64,000 bases of DNA from CAYMKL01 sp964390805 (GCA_964390805.1 CAYMKL010000006.1:1-64000); one strand, 5' to 3'; counted from the stretch's first letter, positions 27,222 through 36,226 are shown. Made by a program: numbers and translations. The notes: generated from the sequence alone by a model not told the origin.

Positions 27222-27848
27222 ATGGTTGCACGGACACGGATTCCATTTGAAACCCTGGCCGACCTGGTGGACGGTCGCCTCTCGGAAAGCGAAGCGGTCG
27301 AAGTGAGGCGCCGGCTGGCCAACGCCGACTCACGCACCCTGGAGGACCTGGCCTGGCTGGAAGCCCTGACCTCCATCTGCCAGACGATGTCCCTCGAAGT
27401 CCCACCAGAGCAGGTGCGCACAGCTCTGTGCGCCCACTTCCGCCGTTGGGCCGAGAGTCGCCGACAGCCTGGCCTTTTTGAGCGGCTGGTGGCCCAACTG
27501 ACCTTCGACAGCCGGCTCCAGCCGGCTCTGGTGGGCGTTCGAAGTAGTCCGTCCGAGCCCGGCCAACTGCTCTACACCACCGACCGGATGGACATCGAAC
27601 TTCACCTCATGCCATCAGGGCCAGACCAAGTACGCATCCTGGGTCAGGCTTTGCCCCGTGACCCAGAACTGGATGTGGCTGATTGTCCAGTGCAATTGCT
27701 GGCTGGGGAGCGAGAGATCGGCCTGACCAGCACCAACGAACTGGGCGAGTTTAGTTTCGAAGCTATCCCTGGCAGTGACTACACGCTAGTCCTGGTGAGT
27801 GAAGAGGGGGAGATCGAGCTTGAGTGCGTTGACCTCACCACTGGCTAA
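27222..27848 (+). CDS. Putative sigma-associated regulator of the CHAT operon
   Basis: A 208-residue soluble protein of unknown family. Residues about 7-60 (FETLADLVDGRLSESEAVEVRRRLA) resemble the N-terminal helices of anti-sigma factors but lack the zinc-binding His and Cys residues, and there is no membrane helix. The C-terminal half (about 105-205) looks like a beta-sandwich of the carboxypeptidase-regulatory or Ig-like kind (VQLLAGEREIGLTSTNELGEFSFEAIPGSDYTLVL). GGAGGAGAG sits 5 nt before ATG. The CHAT gene begins inside its 3' end. Its place between an ECF sigma factor and a protease suggests it restrains the sigma factor or is the protease's target; this is inference. Confidence 0.6.
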   Translation: MVARTRIPFETLADLVDGRLSESEAVEVRRRLANADSRTLEDLAWLEALTSICQTMSLEVPPEQVRTALCAHFRRWAESRRQPGLFERLVAQLTFDSRLQPALVGVRSSPSEPGQLLYTTDRMDIELHLMPSGPDQVRILGQALPRDPELDVADCPVQLLAGEREIGLTSTNELGEFSFEAIPGSDYTLVLVSEEGEIELECVDLTTG

Positions 27849-30675
27849 GCTGCTTGACAGTCTCCTGGCTCAACCGGACACTGAGGCCAGGGTCGCTTTC
27901 CTACGCCAACGGGGGCAGTACGACACTGAGACGCTGGAAGCATTAGCCAAGGCTGGCGATGCTTTGGTGCGGGATGATCCCAGCCGTGGCACCCTGTTGG
28001 CAGAGGTTGTGGTCGAGCTGGCTGAGGCGCTGCCAGCTCCTTTAGCTGCTGCCCAGGCCCGTTACCTCCGCGCCCAGGCCCACGCCCTAGCTGGCGAGTG
28101 GACTCAAGCCCTGCCCCTCATTACTGCCGCTCGTGAGGGCTTCCTGGCTGCTGGCCGTCTGCAGGAGGCCATCCGTACCCGCGTGGGCGAGATGCACGCC
28201 CTCGCCGGCCTGGGCCGCTACCCAGAGGCACTGGCTGCTGGAGAGCGAGCCCTCGCTGAGACAGCAGATCCCTTTATAACCGCCCTAGTGGTTCAAAACC
28301 AAGGGCTGATCTACAATGTAATGGGACGCTACAGCGATGCCCTGGCCGCCTTCGACCGTGCTGCCGCCGGCTATGCCGCATTGGATCAAAGCGAGCGGCT
28401 CGGCCACGTCCACAACAACCGCGGCGTGACGCTCCTCAGTTTGGGCCGAGGGGACGAGACTGTCCAGGCCTTCCAGGAAGCAGAGGCCATCTTTGCTGCT
28501 AGGGGCCTAACCCTCCTCACCGCTCAAGCCCAGGCCAATCGCGGCGCAGCCCTATCGCTGATGGGCGACCATCGCACCGCGCTGGAAGCCTTCGAGACAG
28601 CACGGTGGACCTTTGAAGCACTGGAGCCAAGCGTCGAGCGTGGCACTTTGGACCTGGACACCGCCACCGCGTATCTGGCTCTCAATCTCTATCCGGAGGC
28701 ACTGGCTACCTGCGACGAGGCATTGGCTAGCTTCCGTGCCGCCTCCATGCCATATGAGCAAGGCCAAGCTCTGGTCCGTCGGGCGGCGGCCCTGACCGCC
28801 TTGGGGCAGCCAGCCGCAGCCGAAACAGCCCTGGCGGAGGCGGAAACCATCTTCCGCGAGCTGGGCAACGAACCCTGGCTGGCCATCGTCTGGCTGGAAC
28901 AGGCCGCCCTTTGGGAGTCAATGGAGCGCGGCTATGAAGCCTTAACTGTTGCCCGGAAAACTCTGGCCCTCTGCGAACGCCTGGGCCAGGCTGTGCAAGG
29001 CACATACGCCCACCTGCGTCTGGCCGACCTGCTGGCCAAGCAGGACCACGAGACTGCACTGGCTCACTTGCAGAAAGCCCTGACCCAGGCCGAGAAGTTG
29101 GCCTTGCCCCAACTGCGCTATCGGGCCCACGCCCGACTGGGCCGGCTGTATCGGCTCCAGGAGCGAACTGACCAGGCCCTGTACCATCTAACGCAGGCAA
29201 TAGAGGAAATCGAGCGCCTGCGGGCCACGCTGCCCCAAGAGACGCTGCGTACCGCCTTTCTGCGGGACAAACTGGCCCCTTACGAGAACCTGATACAGTT
29301 GTACCTGGCCATCGGTGATGAGAACGGATTGCGACAGGCCTTCGCCGTGGCCGAGCGAGCCCGGTCGAGAGCCCTATTGGACCTGCTGGCCGTTAGCATT
29401 GATGCCCGGCTCCAGGCCGCTGAAGCTGACGAGGCCCAGGCGACTTTGCGGCAGCAGCTGGAGGCAATGCGGGCCGACCTGGACCTGATTTACAACGAGC
29501 TGTTGGCTGCCGATACCGAGACCGCAAAGGACGATCAGCGCGGCCCGCGCCTGGCCCGGCTCCGAGGTCAGGCGCACCAGCACGAGCAGGAGATCACCCG
29601 CCTGCGCCTGCGCCTGGAGGCCGTTGGCCCTGGTTACCTCGACGTGGCTCGCCCGCTCTCGCTGGAAGCGATCCAGGCCACGCTGCCCCAACGGGCACGC
29701 CTGCTGGCTTACTACATCGTCGGCGACGAACTACTGGCCTTCGTCGTCAGCCCTCGTTCAGACATGAGGGTTTACCGTCGGCTGACCCCATCCAGCGAAC
29801 TGGCGCCAGCCCTGGACCGGCTGGGGATGCAGTGGAATCGCTTTCGCCTCGGTGACGAGTACGTGGCCCGCCATCGGGCGGCCTTGGAGCAGAGCGCCCA
29901 TGCTGCCCTGGCCGATCTCTACGACCAGTTGGTGCGTCCACTGGCCAATGACCTGGATGGCGAGCAACTGATCATCGTCCCCTATGGACCACTGCATGGG
30001 GTTCCCTTCCATGCCTTGTACGACGGCCAGAGCTATCTCATCGAGCGCTACGAGATTTCCTATGCTACCAGCGCCACCGTCATGGCGCGCTGCCAGGCCC
30101 GGCCGCATCAGCCGCTGGAACAGGCGCTAGTGGTCGGCGTCCCCGATGCCGGCATCCCTTACGTCGCCCAGGAGGCAGAGACCGTGGCAGCCCTGCTCCC
30201 CCAGGCGCAGCTTCTGCAGGGGAAAGAAGCTACCATACCTGCGCTGCGGGCCACGGCGCCGGGTCGGGATCTCCTTCACCTGGCCTGTCATGGGCTGTTC
30301 CGGACCGATAGCCCTCTTTTCTCCGCTCTACGGCTGGGGGACGGCTGGTTGACCGTGGCCGAGGCAGCCGAGTTGGAGCTGCAGGCCGGGTTGGTGACTC
30401 TCAGCGCTTGTGAATCCGGCCGCAGTCGGGTAGTAGAAGGCGATGAATTACTGGGATTGACGCGAGCCTTTCTGGGGAGTGGGGCAGCGTCGCTGATCGT
30501 CAGCCTGTGGCTGGTCAACGACGCCAGCACTGCCCGCCTGATGGAGGAATTCTATCGCTGTTTGCAGGCCGGTCAATCCAAAGCCGCGGCCCTCCGGGCC
30601 GCCCAACGGGCACTGCTGGCCACCAAGAGCCATCCTTATTACTGGGCCCCGTTCGTACTGGTGGGACAGAGTTGA
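27820..30675 (+). CDS. TPR-CHAT caspase-like protease
   Basis: A 951-residue protein. Residues about 10-480 are TPR-type helical repeats (ALAAFDRAAAGYAALDQSERLG, ALEAFETARWTFEAL, ALYHLTQAIEEIERL), followed by an LRDKLAPYENLI linker and a coiled-coil segment. Residues about 610-950 are a CHAT protease domain with the catalytic pair His824 in HLACHG and Cys864 in LSACESG, then RAFLGSGAASLIVSLW and YYWAPFVLVG. I chose TTG 27820, preceded by GGGGGAG at 9 nt; a GTG at 27799 would add seven residues. Either start overlaps the previous gene, so they are translationally coupled. CHAT proteins are separase/caspase relatives, and TPR-CHAT proteins act in type III-E CRISPR (Csx29) and in gasdermin-type cell death. 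No Cas or gasdermin gene is here; the substrate may be the gene before or after it. Confidence 0.87.
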   Translation: MSALTSPLAKLLDSLLAQPDTEARVAFLRQRGQYDTETLEALAKAGDALVRDDPSRGTLLAEVVVELAEALPAPLAAAQARYLRAQAHALAGEWTQALPLITAAREGFLAAGRLQEAIRTRVGEMHALAGLGRYPEALAAGERALAETADPFITALVVQNQGLIYNVMGRYSDALAAFDRAAAGYAALDQSERLGHVHNNRGVTLLSLGRGDETVQAFQEAEAIFAARGLTLLTAQAQANRGAALSLMGDHRTALEAFETARWTFEALEPSVERGTLDLDTATAYLALNLYPEALATCDEALASFRAASMPYEQGQALVRRAAALTALGQPAAAETALAEAETIFRELGNEPWLAIVWLEQAALWESMERGYEALTVARKTLALCERLGQAVQGTYAHLRLADLLAKQDHETALAHLQKALTQAEKLALPQLRYRAHARLGRLYRLQERTDQALYHLTQAIEEIERLRATLPQETLRTAFLRDKLAPYENLIQLYLAIGDENGLRQAFAVAERARSRALLDLLAVSIDARLQAAEADEAQATLRQQLEAMRADLDLIYNELLAADTETAKDDQRGPRLARLRGQAHQHEQEITRLRLRLEAVGPGYLDVARPLSLEAIQATLPQRARLLAYYIVGDELLAFVVSPRSDMRVYRRLTPSSELAPALDRLGMQWNRFRLGDEYVARHRAALEQSAHAALADLYDQLVRPLANDLDGEQLIIVPYGPLHGVPFHALYDGQSYLIERYEISYATSATVMARCQARPHQPLEQALVVGVPDAGIPYVAQEAETVAALLPQAQLLQGKEATIPALRATAPGRDLLHLACHGLFRTDSPLFSALRLGDGWLTVAEAAELELQAGLVTLSACESGRSRVVEGDELLGLTRAFLGSGAASLIVSLWLVNDASTARLMEEFYRCLQAGQSKAAALRAAQRALLATKSHPYYWAPFVLVGQS

Positions 30676-30699
30676 GTTGATGTGTGGGAGGTGATGATC

Positions 30700-32862
30700 G
30701 TGTTTCAACGTAGTAAGTTACTGCAGGTGCTTGGTATTCTGCTGGCGCTGCTGGCGTTGCTGGGGACAGCTTCCTACGCTCAGGATGAGAACGATGACAG
30801 CCCCAAGGACCTCAAATACGAGGCCATACGTGTCCTAGAAGGCCATATCGCGCCGGAGTATACTTCGCTTGACGATCCCATCAGGCAGGCCATTGAGCAC
30901 ATCAGGAAGAGTCTGGAGGACGAGCTTTGGGAGACCGATTGGAGCTTAACCAGCAAGGGCAAGGCGGTCTTCGACGAAGAGAAGGCGGCTGTTGAGATAT
31001 TAATGAAGATTCGGGAGGCAGCCGATGCCGATCCCGTGATAACGAACAGCGCCCTGGCGGCCATCCGGTATCTAACTACAGCCGACCGGGCCCTGGCCTA
31101 CACAGCCATCGAGCAGGCTATCGCGAGGGCCCAGGCAGCCGGCTGCTATGCCACAGACAGTTATGACAGCAAGTGCCAAAGGCTCTTGCACAGGATTGCC
31201 CAGGCCCAGAGGGAAATGGCCAAGGCCGAGGAGGAGATGGCCAACGACAGGTATGACACGGCCATTGATCACTACAAGAAGGCCTGGCAACATGTCCAGT
31301 TTGATGAGCGTCACTTATATGGTTTTGTGAAGAGCATGCCCGATCCTGATCCTGACGGGCAGTTCATCGGCATCTGGGTAGTAGTAAGCAGCTCCGGCGT
31401 TGAAGCCACCTTTGTGGCCGAGGCCAGCACCGACTTTGAAGAGAATCACGGGCCGCTGGAAGTACGAGCCTATGTCAAGGTCACGTACTTCGTTCTAGAT
31501 GGCATCAACTATGCTGACAAGATCGAGACCAAGAAGTACTACGTGTCGGACCAAGTGATAGCTCGCTTGAAACCCGAGGCGGACGTAGCAGGCATCCATA
31601 GCGACTATAACGCATTGACTCTAGACCATCTGCTGGATCGGATCTACCTGCTAAGCCTGCAGCCCGGAACCAATGAGCGAGATACCGTGGACACCATGCG
31701 CAACGACTCGCGTTTCGAATACGCCGAGCCCAACCTATTTGGAGAGATGCCGGAGGCCAACCCTTATCAGATCGGTGCGTGGGCCGGCTATGATCCCGCG
31801 CCAGCCCTGGCTCAGTACGCCAACGAACACCTGGCCCTGCCCCTGGCCCGCGAATTGAGCACCGGCAGCGGCGTGGTCGTGGCCGTGTTGGATACCGGCG
31901 TCCAACTGAACCATCCCACCCTGTCGCCACATCTGGTCACCGGCTACGACTTCGTGGACGACGACATCGTACCAGCCGATGAAGGGAATGGCCTCGACGA
32001 TGACAGCGATGACCTGATTGACGAGGCCGTTGGACACGGTACCCACGTATCTGGCATCGTCCTCCTGGTGACCTCCGAGAGCCAGATCATGCCCCTGAGG
32101 GTTCTGAATAGCGACGGGATAGGAAATGTTTTCCAACTAGCCGAGGCCATAATCTACGCCGCCGACCATGGCGCCAAAGTGATCAACATGAGCCTGGGAA
32201 CTAACCTTCAATCCGGCGTGCTGGCGGAAGCGGTTAACTATGCCCGTGCGGCAGGGGTGATGGTCGTGGCTGCAGCCGGCAACCTGAATAGCACCGAACC
32301 TCAGTACCCTGCCGGCGACGAAGGGGTGATTGCCGTAGCTGCCCTGGACGAGGAGCGGCTGAAGACCAGTTTCTCCAATTATGGATCATGGGTTGACCTG
32401 TCCGCGCCGGGAGAGAGCATCTACAGCACCTACCCGATTGATGGTTATGGCTGGTGGAGCGGCACCTCGATGGCCACGCCCTTTGTCAGTGGACAGATCG
32501 CCCTGCTGCGCTCGCTGGCTCCCTGGCTGACCCTGGCCCAAATCGAAGGGCAGTTAGCGTCCAAGGTCCACGGGTTGGATGAACTCAACCCGGACTACGC
32601 TGGACAACTTGGGTCTGGCGAGCCGGACGTGGCCGCCAGCCTGGGCTGCCACTGGGCGGATGTACAGCCAGACGCCACCCACGACTTGCTGAACAACACC
32701 TGCGACGACGACGTGGACATCGCTGACGTGATGGCCGTGGCAGCCCAGTGGGGCCAACCACAGCCACCGGGCAGTGTCTACGACAACGATCACGATGGGG
32801 ACATAGATATCGTGGATATCCAACAAGTGGCCAACCGTTGGGGCTGGAGACGCCAGCCGTAG
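30700..32862 (+). CDS. Secreted subtilisin-family (S8) protease with dockerin
   Basis: A 720-residue exported serine protease. I chose GTG 30700 because GGGAGG lies 8 nt upstream; ATG 30694 or GTG 30682 are too close to it. Residues 1-28 are a signal peptide ending in TASYAQ. Residues about 40-200 are a helical domain with two FIVAR-like or Lys/Glu-rich segments; residues about 280-350 resemble an I9-type propeptide (YYVSDQVIARLKPEADV). The catalytic domain holds Asp398 (VAVLDTGV), His446 (GHGTHVSG) and Ser590 (GTSMATP). Residues about 665-720 form two dockerin-like EF-hand repeats (DDDVDIADVMAVAAQW, DNDHDGDIDIVDIQQVANRW). It starts 24 nt after the CHAT stop with no terminator between, so the two proteases are probably cotranscribed. 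A zymogen processed outside the cell is likely. Confidence 0.88.
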   Translation: MFQRSKLLQVLGILLALLALLGTASYAQDENDDSPKDLKYEAIRVLEGHIAPEYTSLDDPIRQAIEHIRKSLEDELWETDWSLTSKGKAVFDEEKAAVEILMKIREAADADPVITNSALAAIRYLTTADRALAYTAIEQAIARAQAAGCYATDSYDSKCQRLLHRIAQAQREMAKAEEEMANDRYDTAIDHYKKAWQHVQFDERHLYGFVKSMPDPDPDGQFIGIWVVVSSSGVEATFVAEASTDFEENHGPLEVRAYVKVTYFVLDGINYADKIETKKYYVSDQVIARLKPEADVAGIHSDYNALTLDHLLDRIYLLSLQPGTNERDTVDTMRNDSRFEYAEPNLFGEMPEANPYQIGAWAGYDPAPALAQYANEHLALPLARELSTGSGVVVAVLDTGVQLNHPTLSPHLVTGYDFVDDDIVPADEGNGLDDDSDDLIDEAVGHGTHVSGIVLLVTSESQIMPLRVLNSDGIGNVFQLAEAIIYAADHGAKVINMSLGTNLQSGVLAEAVNYARAAGVMVVAAAGNLNSTEPQYPAGDEGVIAVAALDEERLKTSFSNYGSWVDLSAPGESIYSTYPIDGYGWWSGTSMATPFVSGQIALLRSLAPWLTLAQIEGQLASKVHGLDELNPDYAGQLGSGEPDVAASLGCHWADVQPDATHDLLNNTCDDDVDIADVMAVAAQWGQPQPPGSVYDNDHDGDIDIVDIQQVANRWGWRRQP

Positions 32863-33039
32863 CTTGATTAGAGCCGGCGAGATGCCCCGTCTTCACTAGG
32901 ACGCTGGAGAGAGATGCCGTACCAGTTGGTTAGACCCATCACGATAGAGAGGCAGGTTCCCATAACAGCGACATATCGGACGTAGGCCGCAATCGCCCAA
33001 TAGTGGGAGACCTATGTCCAGCACCGGTCACTCCCAAAT

Positions 33040-33074
33040 AAAGCCGCCGACTGAGCGCAACAGTCGGCGGCTTT
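33040..33074. repeat. Hairpin of the GCCGCCGACT family before the GH15 remnant
   Basis: Arms AAAGCCGCCGACTG (33040-33053) and CAGTCGGCGGCTTT (33061-33074) pair perfectly around GAGCGCAA, with TTTTG after. It is 165 nt past the subtilisin stop and could terminate that operon. It is also the left border of the truncated GH15 copy. Confidence 0.75.
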
Positions 33075-33114
33075 GTTTTGACCCTTGCTCACTTCAATTG
33101 GAATTGTGCTCTGA

Positions 33115-33954
33115 GGCAAGCCCCTGGGCGATGACTACCTACACACCCACTACACCGTGGACGGTCACAAAGTCACTGACGACTGGCCCAACTTCCAACT
33201 GGACGGCTTCGGAACCTGGCTGTGGTCCCTGGCCGAACACCTCCGCCTGACAGCCGACCCACTCCCCTCCCACTGGCAGCAAGCCGCCCACCTCAGCGGC
33301 TCGTATCTGGCTGCCCTCTGGCGTTTCCCCTGCTTCGACCTCTGGGAAGAGCATCCGGACAAGATCCACCCCTACACCCTGGCGGCCATCTACGCGGGCC
33401 TGCGGGCCATCGGTGAGCTGACCGGCAACGCGGGCTGGCTTGCCATTGCCGTCGAGATCCGCCGCTTCGTGCTGGAGCACGGCGTGCAGGGCAGCCATCT
33501 AGTGAAATATGTGGGAAGCGAGGCTGTTGACGCCAGCCTGGTGGGCGTTGCCACCCCCTACCGCCTGCTGGCGCCGGATGATCCAATCATGCACACCACC
33601 GTAGCCAGGATCGAGGGCGACCTGCGCCATCAAGCTGGAGGGCTGCACCGCTACGCCGATGACACCTACTACGGCGGCGGTGAATGGGTGTTGCTGGCCA
33701 CCTGGCTGGGCTGGTATTATGTCGAGATTGGAGAACAAGCCAGGGCGCGAGAGTTGCTGGCCTGGGTGGAAGCCCAGGCTGACGGGGAGGACAACCTCCC
33801 AGAACAGATCCCTCAGACCCTCAATGACCCATCCATGCTTCAGCCCTGGGTCGAGAAGTGGGGCCCCATCGCCCGCCCCCTGCTCTGGTCCCACGCCATG
33901 TACGTCATCCTCCTACATGCTCTTCATCTAGCACCCAAAAGAAAGGGAACCTGA
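33115..33954 (+). pseudogene. 5'-truncated second copy of the GH15-like hydrolase gene
   Basis: The frame begins after a TGA (33112-33114) with GKPLGDDYLHTHYTVDGHKV, which aligns with GEPVGEDYLHTRYTPNGEEG of the intact gene at 21834. About the first 85 residues, including the WFRDGAF pocket motif, are absent, and no start codon with a ribosome-binding site is found; a GTG at 33157 could start a 265-residue fragment. Positions 33227-33896 appear identical to 22192-22861, while both ends differ at paralogue level. The glutamates of FDLWEE and GGGEW remain, but half the barrel is missing, so activity is unlikely. The perfect middle implies recent gene conversion or duplication over an older diverged paralogue. 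Confidence 0.8.
33227..33896 (+). repeat. 670-bp duplicated segment, copy 2
   Basis: Direct-repeat partner of 22192-22861. Recombination between the two would delete or duplicate the 11 kb between them, which carries the propeller-dockerin, DUF5666, ECF sigma, CHAT and subtilisin genes. Confidence 0.85.
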
Positions 33955-33958
33955 GAAG

Positions 33959-34000
33959 GAAAAAGCCGCCGATGAGTGCAAGAGTCGGCGGCTTGGTTTT
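33959..34000. terminator. Hairpin of the GCCGCCGACT family after the GH15 remnant
   Basis: AAAAAGCCGCCGA (to 33972) pairs with TCGGCGGCTT (33985-33994), followed by GGTTTTG. It lies between the GH15 remnant and the convergent pilin genes and can serve both. Confidence 0.7.
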
Positions 34001-34020
34001 GTTTCTCGTTCACCACGAAA

Positions 34021-35217
34021 TCATCGCATGCACCAAGAGGAGATGTTAACTGCCCCCTCACAGAACACAACCTGGCTGGTGGTGGTTGAGTCATCGGCCA
34101 CAGAGATAATATCAAAGACCTGACACGGCTCGCTGCTACCAGTGGCAAACTGCCTGACCTCGGCCCGCTTGCCCTTGAAATAGACAGTGTTGCCAATGAG
34201 ACTGACGGAGTGCCCTCCCGTCCCTTCTATCCGGACCCGCCCCCCAAGGCCATAAACGATTCCTTTCCACGTAGCGTCCTTACCATCACATTCTATGACG
34301 TCCCTATTGCATTTGGGGGGTATGCCAGTTTGCTTATAGGAAAAGAGCAGAACGTTATCACTGGAATAAGGAGACAGATACGCACCATCACTACGCACAT
34401 CAATCATCCCCTGCTCAGCTACGATGGTCACCGTTCCCGTCAGGGCGGAATGTGGTAGTTTAACATCCCCACTCTCCACATAGTAGAGACCGCTAGGAAT
34501 ATGCCCATTGACAACACCAAATTCGTCCAAGCAATCCGAAGGGGGGCACCACTCGATGTGATAGTACTTCCCTTCCTGTTGAGCGCGACTGGCCATCTCT
34601 CCACCTGGCCGGTAATCCTCGATACGGATCTCTATGGGAGGCTGTGGCGCAACCGACACTCTGCGCGGGTTATCTCCAGATGGGTTGAATCTCATGTTCA
34701 CTGGAAGATCATATGTGGTGACGTATTCCAATGTCCCCGTTATCTCGGCAGTATCTGCCTTGATCTTTATGTCAGTATTGGTATGAACATCACCCACGAG
34801 GCTCACGTCGGTGACATCAATGTCAATGCCCCACGTGGTGCAATCAGGGCTATTGGCCCAGATGACATAGCCATTGCCAGTACCGCCTTCGCCGAATACT
34901 GGTCCACGGCTAGTTATAGTCACGCTAATGGGCCAGATGCCATTGACTGAAGTGGGGACGGTGATGACTGTGGTAACCCCAGTGGTGATCATACTCGAAT
35001 AGAAACTGGGGTTATGGAGCAACTGCCCGATGGCATACTCCACCCCGGCATCTGATGCATACTGTTCCTTCATGGCCTCTTCGATGCCGCGTGTGGCGCG
35101 GAGGTTGACAGTGAGGTGGGAGAGGAAAGGAGGAATAAGGAGGCTGCTCACAGCCAGAACCATGAGGGCCAGAACAAGAACCCGTCCCTCTTGGCCAGAG
35201 GCTCTTGGATTCGACAT
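34021..35217 (-). CDS. PilX-like pilus assembly / prepilin-like protein
   Basis: A 398-residue protein with one N-terminal hydrophobic helix (RVLVLALMVLAVSSLLIPPFL, about residues 12-32) preceded by QEG, and the YASDAGVEYAIGQL segment that follows the helix in PilX_N-type proteins. The remainder is an extracellular beta-rich region with Cys pairs. I chose ATG 35217 (MSNPRASGQEG); GGGAGGGG lies about 13 nt upstream, and the longer frame starting at 35289 would overlap the previous gene and give a non-pilin N-terminus. It is the last of three minus-strand pilin-like genes. No pilus motor, secretin or prepilin peptidase gene is present here. It is a probable minor pilin or structural component of a type IV pilus-like system. 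Confidence 0.7.
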   Translation of the reverse strand: MSNPRASGQEGRVLVLALMVLAVSSLLIPPFLSHLTVNLRATRGIEEAMKEQYASDAGVEYAIGQLLHNPSFYSSMITTGVTTVITVPTSVNGIWPISVTITSRGPVFGEGGTGNGYVIWANSPDCTTWGIDIDVTDVSLVGDVHTNTDIKIKADTAEITGTLEYVTTYDLPVNMRFNPSGDNPRRVSVAPQPPIEIRIEDYRPGGEMASRAQQEGKYYHIEWCPPSDCLDEFGVVNGHIPSGLYYVESGDVKLPHSALTGTVTIVAEQGMIDVRSDGAYLSPYSSDNVLLFSYKQTGIPPKCNRDVIECDGKDATWKGIVYGLGGRVRIEGTGGHSVSLIGNTVYFKGKRAEVRQFATGSSEPCQVFDIISVADDSTTTSQVVFCEGAVNISSWCMR

Positions 35218-35239
35218 ATACGGTCCGTCCCCTCCCTGC

Positions 35240-35701
35240 CTACCCGGTAGGCCGCATGTCGAGGCGCAATGGAGCGTTCCCTTTGACATCGCCCGCCTGT
35301 GAGGTAATGGTGATCAGGACACAGGAACTCACCGGGCTTGTGAAGTCCACAGAGATTACGTGTCTGGCCACTGTAAGCGTTGACCCATTGGAATGAGAGC
35401 GAACGAGATCAGGTGAAGCCAAGGTGTAGGTTATGGTATGCGAGCTGTTGTTCACAAGATCAGGGCAGGTTAGTACCATCCGCGTGCCGCTGATGGCCGC
35501 AGGGGGCGAAGCGCATAGAACATCACGGTTTAGCCAGATGGCAGCGTTCTGCAGGTCGTGTTGCACACGCAGTTGATTGTTGCCCCTGGCGCTCATATCC
35601 CCGACCTGGTACATCACCGTGCTGAGCATTCCGACCATCAGCCCGGTGATAGCGAGAGTTACCAAAAGCTCGACTATGGTCCTTCCCCTTTGGTCCCCCA
35701 T
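35240..35701 (-). CDS. Type IV prepilin-like protein (PilW-like)
   Basis: A 153-residue protein with a class III signal: DQRG followed by RTIVELLVTLAITGLMVGMLSTV, with Glu at the fifth position after the expected cleavage site. The globular part is short with two Cys pairs. Its ATG shares one base with the TAA of the upstream gene (TAATG), so the two are coupled. It is likely a minor pseudopilin. Confidence 0.75.
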   Translation of the reverse strand: MGDQRGRTIVELLVTLAITGLMVGMLSTVMYQVGDMSARGNNQLRVQHDLQNAAIWLNRDVLCASPPAAISGTRMVLTCPDLVNNSSHTITYTLASPDLVRSHSNGSTLTVARHVISVDFTSPVSSCVLITITSQAGDVKGNAPLRLDMRPTG

Positions 35702-36069
35702 TATCGGTCTACCTTATACTCTTGAATCGTGAACATGGGCTTGTCATGGTGAAACACTGTGACGGTTATGAGCTGGACGCCGGTATAGACGGTTGTCGCA
35801 GAAATCCGAGCAGTATGTCCTGTGGATGAGGAAATGGTTGGGGTGTAGAAATCCGTGTCATCAATGAAAGCAGTTTCTTTCATATACTCCAGTTGGGAGC
35901 GGGCCATGTTCTCTGCACCCACTCGCTGGCGAGCCAGGCACGTCGCCAGGCTGCCTGTGGAAAAGGCTGAAACGAAGGCAGTCAGCGCAACGGCCAGGAT
36001 GCTAACCGCACACAGCACCTCGACCAGGCTTGTCCCCCTCTGACCCGCAGGAACAGCTAACTTCACCAC
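35701..36069 (-). CDS. Type IV prepilin-like protein (PilV-like)
   Basis: A 122-residue protein with the prepilin signal QRG followed by TSLVEVLCAVSILAVALTAFVSAF, where Glu5 of the mature form is present. The helix is followed by ARSQLEYMKE, common in PilV/GspI-like proteins, and by a short beta region (TVTVFHHDKPMFTIQEYKV). It is the first gene of the pilin unit and is served by the promoter at 36180-36208 on the minus strand. Confidence 0.78.
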   Translation of the reverse strand: MVKLAVPAGQRGTSLVEVLCAVSILAVALTAFVSAFSTGSLATCLARQRVGAENMARSQLEYMKETAFIDDTDFYTPTISSSTGHTARISATTVYTGVQLITVTVFHHDKPMFTIQEYKVDR

Positions 36070-36179
36070 TCACCTCTCTTGTGCACAATGGTATCGCTTT
36101 TGCTTCGGGAAAACCTTAGATGCAATAGCTTTCTACTTCTGACGCGCTAATTCACTTGTTTCCACATTGTTTTGAGATT

Positions 36180-36208
36180 ATTATAGCATAACGTGCTCAT
36201 TTTGACAA
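36180..36208 (-). promoter_or_regulatory. Sigma-70-type promoter for the pilin genes
   Basis: On the minus strand: TTGTCA (36208-36203), a 17-nt spacer and perfect TATAAT (36185-36180). It lies about 110 nt before the PilV-like start codon. Confidence 0.7.
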
Positions 36209-36226
36209 GTTCTGGTGACACCAAAA

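Noticed and set aside
27820..30675. Type III-E CRISPR (Craspase) because of the TPR-CHAT protein
   Set aside because: No gRAMP/Cas7-11, cas1 or repeat array is present; the neighbours are a sigma factor and a subtilisin.
34021..36069. Prophage or secretion island suggested by the three small helical proteins
   Set aside because: Each has a type IV prepilin-like N-terminus and there are no phage structural genes or integrase nearby.
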